Below are positions 26,478 through 36,971 of a DNA stretch of 64,000 nt, piece by piece. Each line of letters starts with the position of its first letter. Positions within the stretch are counted from its first letter, which is position 1. The position numbers were made by a program, and so were the translations under genes. The notes under the pieces are model-generated. The model made no database searches, had not been told where the DNA came from, and worked only from the letters and a program-made list of their open reading frames with translations. The stretch is from Actinokineospora spheciospongiae (GTDB lineage: Bacteria; Actinomycetota; Actinomycetes; Mycobacteriales; Pseudonocardiaceae), in NCBI RefSeq assembly GCF_000564855.1, contig NZ_AYXG01000147.1, positions 1-64,000 of the forward strand. Direction: 5' to 3'.

Positions 26478-26478
<1 letters not shown>
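25696..26478 (-). CDS. sdhB: Succinate dehydrogenase iron-sulfur subunit
   Basis: The 260-residue product carries electrons from SdhA flavin to quinone. Cluster ligands are visible: 2Fe-2S in RSCAHGICGSDAM, 4Fe-4S in CILCACCTTSCPVFW and 3Fe-4S in CRTTFNCTDACPRG. The length is normal. It is last in the order sdhC-sdhD-sdhA-sdhB, and its ATG overlaps the sdhA stop by one base (TGATG). It acts on the inner face of the membrane in the TCA cycle and respiration. Confidence 0.97.
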
Positions 26479-28229
<1,751 letters not shown>

Positions 28230-28280
28230 GTCGTAACCGCTTCTTCCCGGCAGGAACCAGACAGTGGGTGGTGGTGGCGA

Positions 28281-28691
28281 TCAGTCGGCGGGGATGGTGG
28301 CGTCGAAGGTGAAGATGACGTAGGTGCCCAGGGCCAGGATCAGCACCATGGAGACGTACAGCATGACCTTGAGCCAGAACCGGGTGGTGTCCTTGCGCGC
28401 GTAGTCGTTGATGACCGTGCGCAGGCCGTTGCCGCCGTGGATCTCGGCCAGCCAGAGCATCGACAGGTCCCAGAGCTGCCAGAACGGGCTCGACCAGCGG
28501 CCGGCGACGAAGGCGAAGTTGATCCGGTGCACGCCGCCGTCGAGGATGTTCATGATGAACAGGTGCCCGAGCACCAGCACGATCAGCGCGATGCCCGAGA
28601 TGCGCATGAACAGCCAACTGGCCAGTTCGAAGTTGCTGCGCCGGGCCGCGGGGCGGCGCGGGGAGCGGGGCTTGTCCAGTGCGAGCGTCAT
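28281..28691 (-). CDS. sdhD: Succinate dehydrogenase membrane anchor subunit
   Basis: The 136-residue product has a basic N-terminus and three membrane helices (MRISGIALIVLVLGHLFIMNI, a middle helix around SMLWLAEIHGGNGL and LKVMLYVSMVLILALGTYVIF). The conserved ARRSNFELASWLFMRISG at the start and HGGNGLRTVINDYARK belong to actinobacterial SdhD. It binds quinone and heme together with SdhC. ATG 28691 is two bases from the sdhC stop. Confidence 0.92.
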   Translation of the reverse strand: MTLALDKPRSPRRPAARRSNFELASWLFMRISGIALIVLVLGHLFIMNILDGGVHRINFAFVAGRWSSPFWQLWDLSMLWLAEIHGGNGLRTVINDYARKDTTRFWLKVMLYVSMVLILALGTYVIFTFDATIPAD

Positions 28692-28693
28692 GG

Positions 28694-29125
28694 TCAGCTT
28701 CCCCCGAACATCTCGGACACCGTGCGCACCATCATGAAGTAGGCGCCGGGGACCATCACCAGGACCCAGACGACCAGGAGCGTCCAGAGCATCGGCTTCT
28801 GGTACTTCGGGCCCTTGGCCCAGAAGTCCACGAGCATGACCCGGATGCCGTTGAGGGCGTGGTAGAGCACCGCGCCCACCAGACCGACCTCCAGCAGGTT
28901 CACGATCGGGCTCTTGTAGGTCTCGATGACCTGGTCGTACGCGTTCGGCGACACCCGCACCAGGGCGGTGTCGAGCACGTGCGCGAACAGGAAGAAGAAG
29001 GTCAGGACCCCGGTGATGCGGTGGGCAACCCATGACCACATGCCCGGGTCTCCCCGGTAGAGCGTCCCGTTGCTGCGGGACCCGCGCGCCACTACCTGCT
29101 CGGTAGCCATGGCCGAGTCGGTCAT
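28694..29125 (-). CDS. sdhC: Succinate dehydrogenase cytochrome b556 subunit
   Basis: The 143-residue product has three membrane helices and the SdhC signature RGDPGMWSWVAHRITGV, a Ser-x-x-Ala-His-Arg type helix start. LYHALNGIRVMLVDFW carries the likely heme His. It begins the sdhCDAB operon. ATG 29125 has GGAGG about 13 bases upstream; an internal ATG at 29110 is possible. TAGCAT about 80 bases upstream on the minus strand may be the -10. Confidence 0.93.
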   Translation of the reverse strand: MTDSAMATEQVVARGSRSNGTLYRGDPGMWSWVAHRITGVLTFFFLFAHVLDTALVRVSPNAYDQVIETYKSPIVNLLEVGLVGAVLYHALNGIRVMLVDFWAKGPKYQKPMLWTLLVVWVLVMVPGAYFMMVRTVSEMFGGS

Positions 29126-29640
29126 CGGTGGAGGGCCTCCAACGTCGCTGGTGGACTACGGGCCCGAGCGGAAGACAACACGTAAACGGGCCTTGACCCA
29201 CAGGATGCTAGACCCGTCCGGCGGAACCCACCCAACCCGCCGCCGGGGTCTGTGACGGACAAGACACGCAGGCCCAGGGCGTGTGCGGCCCCTCGGTGTG
29301 ACGACGGTCATGGTGACCCGGCGGGTCCGAAACCCCTTCGTGACCGAACCGCTTTACTCGCACGAGTAATCACTTCGGGTGAATCGCTGTACCTACTCGC
29401 GAGTAGGGGGAAACCCCTTGCGGTCCACTGACGACTGATAGGGGTTCCCGCAGGTCCACCCCGTACTTCCACTCGATCGAGTGAGCGGATGGGTACATTC
29501 GGCCACAGCCCGCTCCGATGAATCAACGATTGGGTTACGCCCTCGCGTTCGCATAGGCCCTGCCGGTACCGGGGAGTACGTTCCTGCGGAACCATCGCGC
29601 TCGGCCACCGCCGGGCGCGTGTATTCGGAAGGAGAAAGCC
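29126..29640. other. Divergent intergenic region between sdhC and bmpA
   Basis: This 515-base gap holds the promoters of two divergent operons. The only clear structure is the cluster of three ACTCG/CGAGT palindromes at 29354-29483, described separately. No reading frame looks coding and no riboswitch fold is recognised. Confidence 0.6.
29354..29483. promoter_or_regulatory. Three ACTCG/CGAGT inverted repeats upstream of bmpA
   Basis: Site 1: TTACTCG-CA-CGAGTAA (29354-29369). Site 2: CCTACTCGCGAGTAGG (29392-29407), a perfect 16-base palindrome. Site 3: CACTCGATCGAGTG (29470-29483), a perfect 14-base palindrome. All share ACTCG facing CGAGT with 2, 0 and 2 bases between. They lie 158-287 bases before the bmpA start, a typical place for a nucleoside- or carbon-responsive regulator. 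Confidence 0.6.
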
Positions 29641-30699
29641 TTGCGTCGAATGCGAGGACTTCGGCTCGCCGCGGGCGCACTCGCGCTGGGGCTCGGCCTG
29701 ACCGCGTGCGGGGGCTCCGACTCGGGGACCGGCTCCGGTGGCAGCACCCAGGCGAGCACACCCGCGTCCGAGCTCAAGATCGGCCTGGCCTACGACATCG
29801 GCGGCCGGGGCGACCAGTCCTTCAACGACTCCGCGGCGCGCGGCCTCGACAAGGCCAAGTCCGAGTTCGGCGTCGACATCAAGGAGCTCGAGGCCGCCGC
29901 GGGCGAGACCGACGCGCAGAAGGAAGACCGGCTGCGCCAGCTCGCCGAGGGCGGCTACACCACCGTCATCGCCGTGGGCTACGCCTACGCCACCGCCCTC
30001 GCCAAGGTCGCGCCCGACTACGCCGAGGTGAAGTTCGCGCTGATCGACAGCACGGACGCCAAGGGCGCCAACATCGAGAACCTGGTGTTCGCCGAGCAGG
30101 AGGGCTCCTTCCTGGTCGGCGTGGCCGCCGCGCTCAAGAGCACGACGGGCAAGCTCGGCTTCGTCGGCGGTGTGAACACCCCGCTGATCCAGAAGTTCGA
30201 GGTCGGCTTCACCGCGGGCGCCAAGGCCGCCAAGCCGGACGCCACGGTCGAGGTCAAGTACCTGACCCAGCCGCCGGACTTCACCGGCTTCAACGACCCG
30301 GCCAAGGGCGAGACCGCGGCGAACGGCATGTTCGACGCGGGCGTGGACGTCGTCTACGCCGCCGCGGGCGGTTCCGGCAACGGCGTCTTCAAGGCGGCCA
30401 AGGCCAAGGGCAAGCTGGGCATCGGCGTCGACTCCGACCAGTACAACCTCCCGGCGCTGGCCGAGGTCAAGGACGTGATCATGACCTCCATGATCAAGAA
30501 GGTCGACACCGCGGTCTACGACTTCATCGTCTCGGTGAAGGACGGCAAGTTCACCGCAGGTGAGAAGGTCTACGACCTCAAGGCCGGTGGCGTCGACTAC
30601 TCCACCTCCGGCGGCAAGGTCGACGACATCAAGGCCCAGATCGACGACTACAAGGCCAAGATCTCGTCCGGCGAGATCAAGGTCTCCTCCACCAAGTAG
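29641..30699 (+). CDS. bmpA: BMP-family nucleoside-binding lipoprotein of an ABC transporter
   Basis: The 352-residue product has a lipobox LTAC (Cys23) after a basic start and hydrophobic stretch, then a Ser/Gly/Thr linker. The BMP fold follows: LKIGLAYDIGGRGDQSFNDS, FALIDSTDAKGANIENLVF, AEQEGSFLVGVAAAL and VYAAAGGSGNGVFKAA. Family members (PnrA/Med, BmpA) bind purine and pyrimidine nucleosides outside the membrane. The TTG start is supported by AAGGAG seven bases upstream; an ATG three codons later is an alternative. A strong hairpin separates it from the ATPase gene. Confidence 0.93.
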   Translation: MRRMRGLRLAAGALALGLGLTACGGSDSGTGSGGSTQASTPASELKIGLAYDIGGRGDQSFNDSAARGLDKAKSEFGVDIKELEAAAGETDAQKEDRLRQLAEGGYTTVIAVGYAYATALAKVAPDYAEVKFALIDSTDAKGANIENLVFAEQEGSFLVGVAAALKSTTGKLGFVGGVNTPLIQKFEVGFTAGAKAAKPDATVEVKYLTQPPDFTGFNDPAKGETAANGMFDAGVDVVYAAAGGSGNGVFKAAKAKGKLGIGVDSDQYNLPALAEVKDVIMTSMIKKVDTAVYDFIVSVKDGKFTAGEKVYDLKAGGVDYSTSGGKVDDIKAQIDDYKAKISSGEIKVSSTK

Positions 30700-30725
30700 C
30701 GGGCGACCTCGACACCGGTTCGTGC

Positions 30726-30758
30726 GGACGGACCCGGGCATCGCGCCCGGGTCCGTCC
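30726..30758 (+). terminator. Hairpin between bmpA and the ABC ATPase gene
   Basis: A perfect 14-base stem (GGACGGACCCGGGC with GCCCGGGTCCGTCC) and a 5-base loop are followed by CCGCGTTTT. It lies 26 bases after the bmpA stop. It probably acts as a partial terminator, so that more binding protein than transporter is made. Confidence 0.7.
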
Positions 30759-30802
30759 CCGCGTTTTCGGCTCCCCACCGTCCACCGACAAAGGATTCCC
30801 CC

Positions 30803-32347
30803 GTGCCCACCGAACCAGCAGCGGGCGGCGAACCCGCCCCGGCGGTCGAGCTGTCCGGGATCACCAAGCGCTTCCCGGGCGTGACAGCGAACTCCGACGT
30901 CAACATCACCGTCAGGGCGGGCACCGTGCACGCCCTGGTCGGTGAGAACGGCGCGGGCAAGTCCACCCTGATGAAGATCCTGTACGGGATGCAGCAGCCG
31001 GACGAGGGGCAGATCCGCATCGGCGGGGTCCCCACCGCGTTCGGCTCGCCCGCCGACGCGATCAAGGCGGGCATCGGCATGGTGCACCAGCACTTCATGC
31101 TGGCCGACAACCTGACCGTCCTGGAGAACGTGGTCCTGGGCAGCGAGCCCAGGGCCGGGGTCCGGCTGGACTTCAGGGCCGCGCGCGAGCGGATCAGGGA
31201 GATCTCCGCCGCCTACAGCCTCAACGTGGACCCCGACCGGGTCGTCGACGACCTCGGCGTCGGCGAGCGGCAGCGGGTGGAGATCCTCAAGGTCCTCTAC
31301 CGCGGCGCGCGCACGCTGATCCTGGACGAGCCGACCGCCGTCCTGGTGCCGCAGGAGGTCGACGAGCTGTTCGGCAACCTGCGCGAGCTCAAGGCCGAGG
31401 GCCTGACCATCGTGTTCATCTCGCACAAGCTCGACGAGGTGCTCTCGGTCGCCGACGACATCACCGTCATGCGCCGGGGCACCACCGTCGCCAGCGTCTC
31501 CCCGCGCGAGGTGACCTCCCGGCAGCTCGCCGAGCTGATGGTCGGCAGCGCGCTGCCCGTCCCCGAGCTGCGCGACTCCACCGTCACCGACCGCCCGGTG
31601 CTGACCGTGACCGGCCTGACCGTCACCGGCGCCGACGGCCGCACCGTGCTCGACGGCCTGTCCTTCACCATCCACGCGGGCGAGGTCCTGGGCATCGCGG
31701 GCGTCGAGGGCAACGGGCAGGCCGAGCTGGTCGAGGCGCTGATGGGCATTCGCACCCCCACCGCGGGCACCGTGCGCCTCGGCGGGGAGAACATCACCAG
31801 GGCCTCCACCAGGCACCGGCGCGAGGCGGGCATCGGCTACGTGCCGGAGGACCGCCACCGCCAGGGCGTGCTGCTGGAGGCCACGCTGTGGGAGAACCGG
31901 GTGCTGGGCCACCAGACCCGCAGGCCCAGCTCCCGCGGCGCGCTGCTCGACCTCAAGGGCGCCAAGGCCGACACCGAGCGGATCGTGCGCGACTACGACG
32001 TGCGCACCCCCGGCATCGGCGTGCACGCCTCCGCGCTGTCCGGCGGCAACCAGCAGAAGCTGATCGTCGGCCGGGAGATGAGCGCCGACCCGGTGCTGCT
32101 GATCGCCTCGCACCCCACCCGGGGGGTCGACGTCGGCGCGCAGGCGGCCATCTGGGAGCACATCCGCCGCGCCCGCGCCGAGCACCTGGCGGTGCTGCTG
32201 ATCTCCGCCGACCTCGACGAGCTGATCGGCATGTCCGACACCCTCGCGGTGATCCTGCGCGGCAGGCTCGTCGCCGACTACGACCCGTCCACCGTGACCC
32301 CGGAGCAGCTCGGCTCCGCGATGACCGGCGCCGGGAGGGAAGACTGA
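30803..32347 (+). CDS. Nucleoside/sugar ABC transporter ATPase (two ABC domains)
   Basis: The 514-residue product has two ABC domains in tandem. Domain 1 (about 15-235) has Walker A VGENGAGKSTLM, signature LGVGERQRVEIL and Walker B TLILDEPTAVL. Domain 2 (about 265-505) has the family's degenerate Walker A (IAGVEGNGQAEL), signature LSGGNQQKLIVGREM and VLLIASHPTRGVDVGA. This YufO/NupA-type architecture powers BMP-linked nucleoside uptake. Its TGA overlaps the ATG of the first permease. There is no strong ribosome binding site at the GTG start. Confidence 0.95.
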   Translation: MPTEPAAGGEPAPAVELSGITKRFPGVTANSDVNITVRAGTVHALVGENGAGKSTLMKILYGMQQPDEGQIRIGGVPTAFGSPADAIKAGIGMVHQHFMLADNLTVLENVVLGSEPRAGVRLDFRAARERIREISAAYSLNVDPDRVVDDLGVGERQRVEILKVLYRGARTLILDEPTAVLVPQEVDELFGNLRELKAEGLTIVFISHKLDEVLSVADDITVMRRGTTVASVSPREVTSRQLAELMVGSALPVPELRDSTVTDRPVLTVTGLTVTGADGRTVLDGLSFTIHAGEVLGIAGVEGNGQAELVEALMGIRTPTAGTVRLGGENITRASTRHRREAGIGYVPEDRHRQGVLLEATLWENRVLGHQTRRPSSRGALLDLKGAKADTERIVRDYDVRTPGIGVHASALSGGNQQKLIVGREMSADPVLLIASHPTRGVDVGAQAAIWEHIRRARAEHLAVLLISADLDELIGMSDTLAVILRGRLVADYDPSTVTPEQLGSAMTGAGRED

Positions 32348-33465
32348 TGGGCAGGTTCTCACCCCGTTCGCTGCTGCTGGGGCTCGCCGCCCCGCTCGGC
32401 GCGCTCGCGTTCGCCGTGCTGGTCTGCGCGGTGATCCTCGGCGTCACCGGGCACTCGCCGCTGGACACCGTGGACGCCATGGTGTCGGCCGCGCAGCGCC
32501 CGCGCACCTTCGTCAACTCGCTCAACAGCGCCACCACCTACTACCTGGCGGCGGTGGCGGTGGCGATCGGCTTCAAGATGAAGCTGTTCAACATCGGCGT
32601 CGACGGGCAGTACCGGCTCGCCGCGATGCTCTCGGCCGCGCTGGCGGGCGCCACCTTCATGGAGGGGCTGCCGTCGTTCCTGCGGGTCGCCCTGACCGTC
32701 GTGGCGGCCATGCTGGTCGGCGCGGGCTGGGCGGGGGTGGCCGCGCTGCTCAAGGTCACCCGCGGCGTCAGCGAGGTCATCTCCACGATCATGCTCAACG
32801 CCATCGCCACCTACCTGGTGTCCTACCTGCTCAACCCGGCCCGGCTCGCCGAGGACCGGCCGGGCTCCAACAACGTCGGCACCCGGCCGATCGACGGGGG
32901 CGGGCAGGTCGCGGGCCTGGAGATCCCCGGTTCCTCGTCGCAACTGTTCGGGCTGGTGTTCCTGGCGGCGCTGGTCGGGTTCGGCTACTGGTTCGTGCTC
33001 GCCCGGACCCGCTTCGGCTTCGAGCTCAAGGCCACCGGCCTGTCGGAGTCGGCGGCGGTGGCCAGCGGGGTCAGCGTGAAGAAGATGGTCCTGGTGTCAA
33101 TGCTGCTCTCCGGGGCGGTCGCGGGCCTGGTCGGGATGCCGCAGCTTCTCGGGTCGTCGTACTCCTACTCGCTGGACTTCCCACCGGGCATCGGCTTCAT
33201 CGGCATCGCGGTCGCCCTGCTCGGCCGCAACCACCCCGTCGGCATGGCGCTCGCCGCGCTGCTGTGGGGCTTCCTGGACAACTCGTCCAACTCCCTCGAC
33301 GTCGCCGGGGTGCCGCGCGAGATCGTCGGCATCATGCAGGGCGTCATCGTGCTGTCGGTCGTCGTCGCCTACGAACTGGTGCGCCGCTACCGGGTCCGCG
33401 CCGAGCAGCGCGACGTCGGCACGGCCCTGGGCCGGACCAAGACCGCCGAGGAGGCGTCCGCATGA
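32347..33465 (+). CDS. Nucleoside ABC transporter permease 1
   Basis: The 372-residue product has about eight to nine membrane helices and the BPD_transp_2 pattern: FKMKLFNIGVDGQYRLAAM, TRGVSEVISTIMLNAIATYL, FGFELKATGLSESAAVASGV and IGFIGIAVALLGRNHPVGM. It forms the channel with the second permease. The start overlaps the ATPase stop (TGATG) and its end overlaps permease 2 (ATGA), so the complex is translationally coupled. Confidence 0.94.
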   Translation: MGRFSPRSLLLGLAAPLGALAFAVLVCAVILGVTGHSPLDTVDAMVSAAQRPRTFVNSLNSATTYYLAAVAVAIGFKMKLFNIGVDGQYRLAAMLSAALAGATFMEGLPSFLRVALTVVAAMLVGAGWAGVAALLKVTRGVSEVISTIMLNAIATYLVSYLLNPARLAEDRPGSNNVGTRPIDGGGQVAGLEIPGSSSQLFGLVFLAALVGFGYWFVLARTRFGFELKATGLSESAAVASGVSVKKMVLVSMLLSGAVAGLVGMPQLLGSSYSYSLDFPPGIGFIGIAVALLGRNHPVGMALAALLWGFLDNSSNSLDVAGVPREIVGIMQGVIVLSVVVAYELVRRYRVRAEQRDVGTALGRTKTAEEASA

Positions 33466-34718
33466 CCGCCGGATCGAGCACGGGCGCGCGGCACGCGTCG
33501 CCCGTCAGGCGCGCCAGGAAGATCGCGCCGTGGGTGTACTTCCTGATCGCCGTGGCCGCCGTGCTGGTGCTCTCGGCGGTGCGCGTGCTCGCGGGCGCCA
33601 CCGACCTGACCTCCAGCGGCACCGTGCAGGCCGCGCTCACCGCGGCGGTCCCGCTGGCCATGGCCGCGCTGGCGGGCATGTGGGCCGAGCGCGGCGGCGT
33701 GGTCAACATCGGCCTCGAGGGCATGATGGTGCTGGGCACCTTCGGCGCCGGGTACGCCGGGTACCAGTGGGGCCCGTGGGCCGCGGTGGCGTTCGGCCTG
33801 CTCCTCGGCGTCGTCGGCGGCCTGCTGCACGCGGTCGCCACGGTCAGCTTCGGCGTCGACCACATCATCTCCGGTGTGGCGATCAACCTGCTGGCCCCGG
33901 GTGCCGCGCTGTTCCTGTCCAAGCTGTACTTCGCCGACGCCCCCGGCGGCGGCCAGAAGCAGTCCCCGCGCATCGCCGACGCGCCCAAGGTCACCGTCCC
34001 CGGCCTGTCGGACGTGCTGGGCACCGTCGAGGGCAAGCACTGGTTCTTCGTCTCCGACGTCGCGGGCGTGCTGCGCGGCCTGGTGACGGAGGTGTCGCTG
34101 CTGACGGTCCTGGCGGCGCTGCTCATCGTCTGGTCCGGCTGGGTCCTCTGGCGCACCCCGTTCGGCCTGCGCCTGCGCTCCTGCGGCGAGGCGCCCACCG
34201 CGGCGGAGTCGCTGGGCGTCAACGTGTACCGGTACAAGTACCTCGCGGTCATCGCCTCCGGCGGCTTCGCCGGGCTCGGCGGCGCCTTCCTGGCGGTCAG
34301 CTCGGGGCAGTTCCGCGACGGGCAGACCGGTGGCCGCGGCTTCATCGGCCTCGCCGCGATGATCTTCGGCAACTGGCGGCCGGGCGGCCTGGCCACCGGC
34401 GCGACGCTGTTCGGCTACACCGACGCGCTGGCGCTGCGCGGGTCCGCGGCGGTGCACGCGTTGCTGCTGCTGCTGGGCATCGCGCTGGTCGTGGTGGCGG
34501 TCGTGCAGTACCGCTCCGGGCACCACGTGCTCTCGGCGGTGGCCGCGGCGCTGGGCGTGCTGTTCGGCTACTGGTACTTCGCCAGCGACGAGGTCCCGGC
34601 CGAACTCGTCGGCGCGGCGCCGTACGTGGTTACCCTGTTGGTCCTCGGACTGGCGTCGCAGCGGCTCCGGCCGCCGCGGATGGCCGGTGAGCCGTACCGG
34701 AAGGGCCAAGGCAAGTGA
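33462..34718 (+). CDS. Nucleoside ABC transporter permease 2
   Basis: The 418-residue product is the second BPD_transp_2 subunit: AGMWAERGGVVNIGLEGMMV, FGVDHIISGVAINLLAPGA, FGLRLRSCGEAPTAAESLGV and GRGFIGLAAMIFGNWRPGG, with about nine membrane helices. Compared with typical YufQ-like proteins (about 320 residues) it has a longer N-terminus and two extra C-terminal hydrophobic segments. It overlaps cdd by four bases (GTGA). Confidence 0.94.
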   Translation: MTAGSSTGARHASPVRRARKIAPWVYFLIAVAAVLVLSAVRVLAGATDLTSSGTVQAALTAAVPLAMAALAGMWAERGGVVNIGLEGMMVLGTFGAGYAGYQWGPWAAVAFGLLLGVVGGLLHAVATVSFGVDHIISGVAINLLAPGAALFLSKLYFADAPGGGQKQSPRIADAPKVTVPGLSDVLGTVEGKHWFFVSDVAGVLRGLVTEVSLLTVLAALLIVWSGWVLWRTPFGLRLRSCGEAPTAAESLGVNVYRYKYLAVIASGGFAGLGGAFLAVSSGQFRDGQTGGRGFIGLAAMIFGNWRPGGLATGATLFGYTDALALRGSAAVHALLLLLGIALVVVAVVQYRSGHHVLSAVAAALGVLFGYWYFASDEVPAELVGAAPYVVTLLVLGLASQRLRPPRMAGEPYRKGQGK

Positions 34719-35104
34719 CTGTCGACTGGGAAGCGCTCCGCGCCGCCGCCGTCTCCGCCGCCGCACTGGCGTACTGCCCGTACTCGGGCCTGCGGGTCGG
34801 GGCCGCGGCGATCGTGTCCGACGGGCGGCTGATCACCGGCTGCAACGTGGAGAACGCGGCGTACGGGGTGGGCCTGTGCGCCGAGTGCGCTCTGGCCGGT
34901 CAGCTCGCGCTGACCGGCGGCGGCCGGTTCGTGGCCGTCGCCTGCCGCAGCGGCGCCGGTGAGCTGCTGATGCCGTGCGGTCGGTGTCGGCAGATCATCC
35001 ACGAGCTGGGCGGCGCCGAGTGCCTGGTGGACACCCCGCGCGGGCCGCTGCCCATGTCGGAGGTCCTGCCGGACGCCTTCGGACCGGCGCAGTTGCCCGC
35101 CTAG
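34715..35104 (+). CDS. cdd: Cytidine deaminase
   Basis: The 129-residue product deaminates cytidine and deoxycytidine to uridine and deoxyuridine. Zinc and catalytic motifs: GLCAECALAGQ (Cys-Ala-Glu) and LMPCGRCRQIIHELGG (PCxxC). The NVENAAYGVG substrate loop is present. It is the homotetrameric short form with normal length. It is coupled by GTGA to the permease, linking nucleoside import to catabolism. Its last four bases overlap the stop of the convergent gene. Confidence 0.96.
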   Translation: MTVDWEALRAAAVSAAALAYCPYSGLRVGAAAIVSDGRLITGCNVENAAYGVGLCAECALAGQLALTGGGRFVAVACRSGAGELLMPCGRCRQIIHELGGAECLVDTPRGPLPMSEVLPDAFGPAQLPA

Positions 35105-35601
35105 GTGCGGGTGCGGTCCCGGAAGACGGTGTAGTTGGTCTCCAGGTCCCGCGCGGCGTCGGTCAGGGTCGTGATGAGCCGGTGCTTGGGGAGGGCGGTC
35201 GCCAGGATGCGACCGCCCTCCCTGTGCGCGCAGAGCAGGCGCGGGCCGGGGACCAGGTAGGCCAGGAGGTGGTCGGTGGGGCTGCCCCAGTCGAGGAAGC
35301 GGGCGGTGGCCGAGGCCCGGCAGTGGTCGAGGCCGGTGAGGGCGGGTGAACCGCTCAGGAGGGTCCGGAACACCGATTCCGGGGTGCCGGTGAGGCGGGT
35401 GTCCGGGGTCTCGGGGGTGGCCCTGGCGCGCAGGGTGTCCGCGTGCAGCGACCGGAGCAACTGGGGGACGTAGGCCTGGGTGCTCTGGTCGGTCACCAGG
35501 GTCCCGCAGACGAACACGCGGACGGCGCGCAGGCCGGTGTCGCCCTCGTCCGGTGGCGACAGCTCCAGCGCCAGGGTGGTGGGGTCGCCGATGAGCCGCA
35601 T
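35101..35601 (-). CDS. Conserved hypothetical protein
   Basis: The 166-residue product from ATG 35601 reads MRLIGDPTTLALELSP, then AVRVFVCGTLVTDQSTQAYV, LDHCRASATARFLDWGSPTD, HLLAYLVPGPRLLCAH and LPKHRLITTLTDAARDLETN. It is soluble with mixed strands and helices. No family is recognised. An ATG 18 bases further upstream is a possible start. It is convergent with cdd (4-base overlap) and divergent from deoA, a placement that suggests a link to nucleoside metabolism but does not prove it. Confidence 0.65.
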   Translation of the reverse strand: MRLIGDPTTLALELSPPDEGDTGLRAVRVFVCGTLVTDQSTQAYVPQLLRSLHADTLRARATPETPDTRLTGTPESVFRTLLSGSPALTGLDHCRASATARFLDWGSPTDHLLAYLVPGPRLLCAHREGGRILATALPKHRLITTLTDAARDLETNYTVFRDRTRT

Positions 35602-35681
35602 CGTTGCAGGGTCGCGCACGGCGGGGGAACGGGGATGCGCGCTTTTGAGCGCTACCGTGACCCCGACGGAAGGGGACGCCG

Positions 35682-36962
35682 ATGGAGCCGTTCAGTGCGG
35701 TGGAGGTCATCCGGGCCAAGCGGGACGGGCTGCGGCTCACCGACGCCCAGGTGGACTGGGTGGTGGACGCCTACACCCGAGGGGTGGTGGCCGAGGAGCA
35801 GATGTCCGCGCTGGCCATGGCCGTCTACCTCAACGGCATGGACACCGACGAGACCGCCAGGTGGACCGCCGCGATGGTCGACTCCGGCGAGGTGCTGGAC
35901 CTGCGCACCGACCGGCCGACCGTCGACAAGCACTCCACCGGCGGGGTGGGGGACAAGATCACGCTGCCGCTGGCGCCGCTGGTCGCGGCCTGCGGGGCGG
36001 CGGTGCCGCAGCTTTCCGGGCGCGGCCTCGGGCACACCGGCGGGACCCTGGACAAGCTGGAGGCCGTCCCCGGCTGGCGCGCCCGGCTCAGCACCGCCGA
36101 GATCCTGGCGCAGCTCGCCGACGTCGGCGCGGTGGTGTGCGCGGCGACCGAGGACCTGGCGCCCGCCGACCGCAAGCTCTACGCGCTGCGCGACGTCACC
36201 GGCACCGTCGAGTCGATCCCGCTGATCGCCGGTTCCATCATGAGCAAGAAGATCGCCGAGGGCGCGGACGCGCTGGTGCTCGACGTGAAGTTCGGGTCCG
36301 GGGCGTTCATGAAGACCGTGGACGACGCGCGGGCGCTGGCCAGGGCACTGGTGGGGATCGGGGTGTCGCGGGGGTTGCGGACCTCCGCGCTGCTGACCGA
36401 CATGTCCGTGCCGCTGGGGCGCGCGGTGGGCAACGCCGTCGAGGTCGCCGAGTCGGTGGAGGTGCTGCGCGGCGGCGGACCCGCGGACGTCGTCGAGCTG
36501 ACGGTGGCGCTGGCCCGGGAGATGCTGGCACTGGCCGGTCTGTCCGAAGTGGACCCGGCGGCGGTGTTGGCGTCCGGGCGGGCCTACGAGGTGTGGGCGC
36601 GGATGATCCGGGCCCAGGGCGGCGACCCGGACGCGCCGCTGCCGACGCCCGGGCACGTCCACGTGGTGCCCGCGCCCGCCACCGGTGTGCTCACCGGGCT
36701 CGACGCCTACGCCGTGGGTGTCGCCGCGTGGCGGCTCGGGGCCGGGCGGGCGCGCAAGGAGGACCCGGTGCAGGCCGCCGCCGGAATCCTGTGCCTGGCC
36801 AAGCCCGGCGACCCGGTCGTCGAGGGGGAACCCCTGCTGGAGCTGCACACCGACACCCCGCAGGCGGTCCCGGGCGCGCTCGCCGCCCTGGCGGGCGCGG
36901 TGTCCGTGGCGGACTCCGCACCCGCCCGCGGCCCGCTGGTCCTGGAGGTCGTGCGGGGTTAG
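35682..36962 (+). CDS. deoA: Thymidine/pyrimidine-nucleoside phosphorylase
   Basis: The 426-residue product cleaves thymidine (and deoxyuridine) with phosphate to base and deoxyribose 1-phosphate. Seen: the phosphate/substrate motif VDKHSTGGVGDKITLPLAPL (about 84-103), SGRGLGHTGGTLDKLE, the catalytic region around RKLYALRDVTGTVESIPLIA, the DVKFGSGAFMK loop, and the C-terminal alpha/beta domain with LELHTDTP. GGAAGGGGAC lies about seven bases before the ATG. The length is normal. It follows the uptake/cdd unit on the same strand after the convergent hypothetical gene. Confidence 0.97.
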   Translation: MEPFSAVEVIRAKRDGLRLTDAQVDWVVDAYTRGVVAEEQMSALAMAVYLNGMDTDETARWTAAMVDSGEVLDLRTDRPTVDKHSTGGVGDKITLPLAPLVAACGAAVPQLSGRGLGHTGGTLDKLEAVPGWRARLSTAEILAQLADVGAVVCAATEDLAPADRKLYALRDVTGTVESIPLIAGSIMSKKIAEGADALVLDVKFGSGAFMKTVDDARALARALVGIGVSRGLRTSALLTDMSVPLGRAVGNAVEVAESVEVLRGGGPADVVELTVALAREMLALAGLSEVDPAAVLASGRAYEVWARMIRAQGGDPDAPLPTPGHVHVVPAPATGVLTGLDAYAVGVAAWRLGAGRARKEDPVQAAAGILCLAKPGDPVVEGEPLLELHTDTPQAVPGALAALAGAVSVADSAPARGPLVLEVVRG

Positions 36963-36965
36963 CGT
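36960..36965 (+). promoter_or_regulatory. Leaderless -10 box of the LuxR ATPase, embedded in the deoA stop
   Basis: TAGCGT contains the TAG stop codon of deoA and lies six bases before GTG 36972. The downstream gene can therefore be transcribed on its own as a leaderless mRNA. Confidence 0.5.
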
Positions 36966-36971
36966 GGTCGG

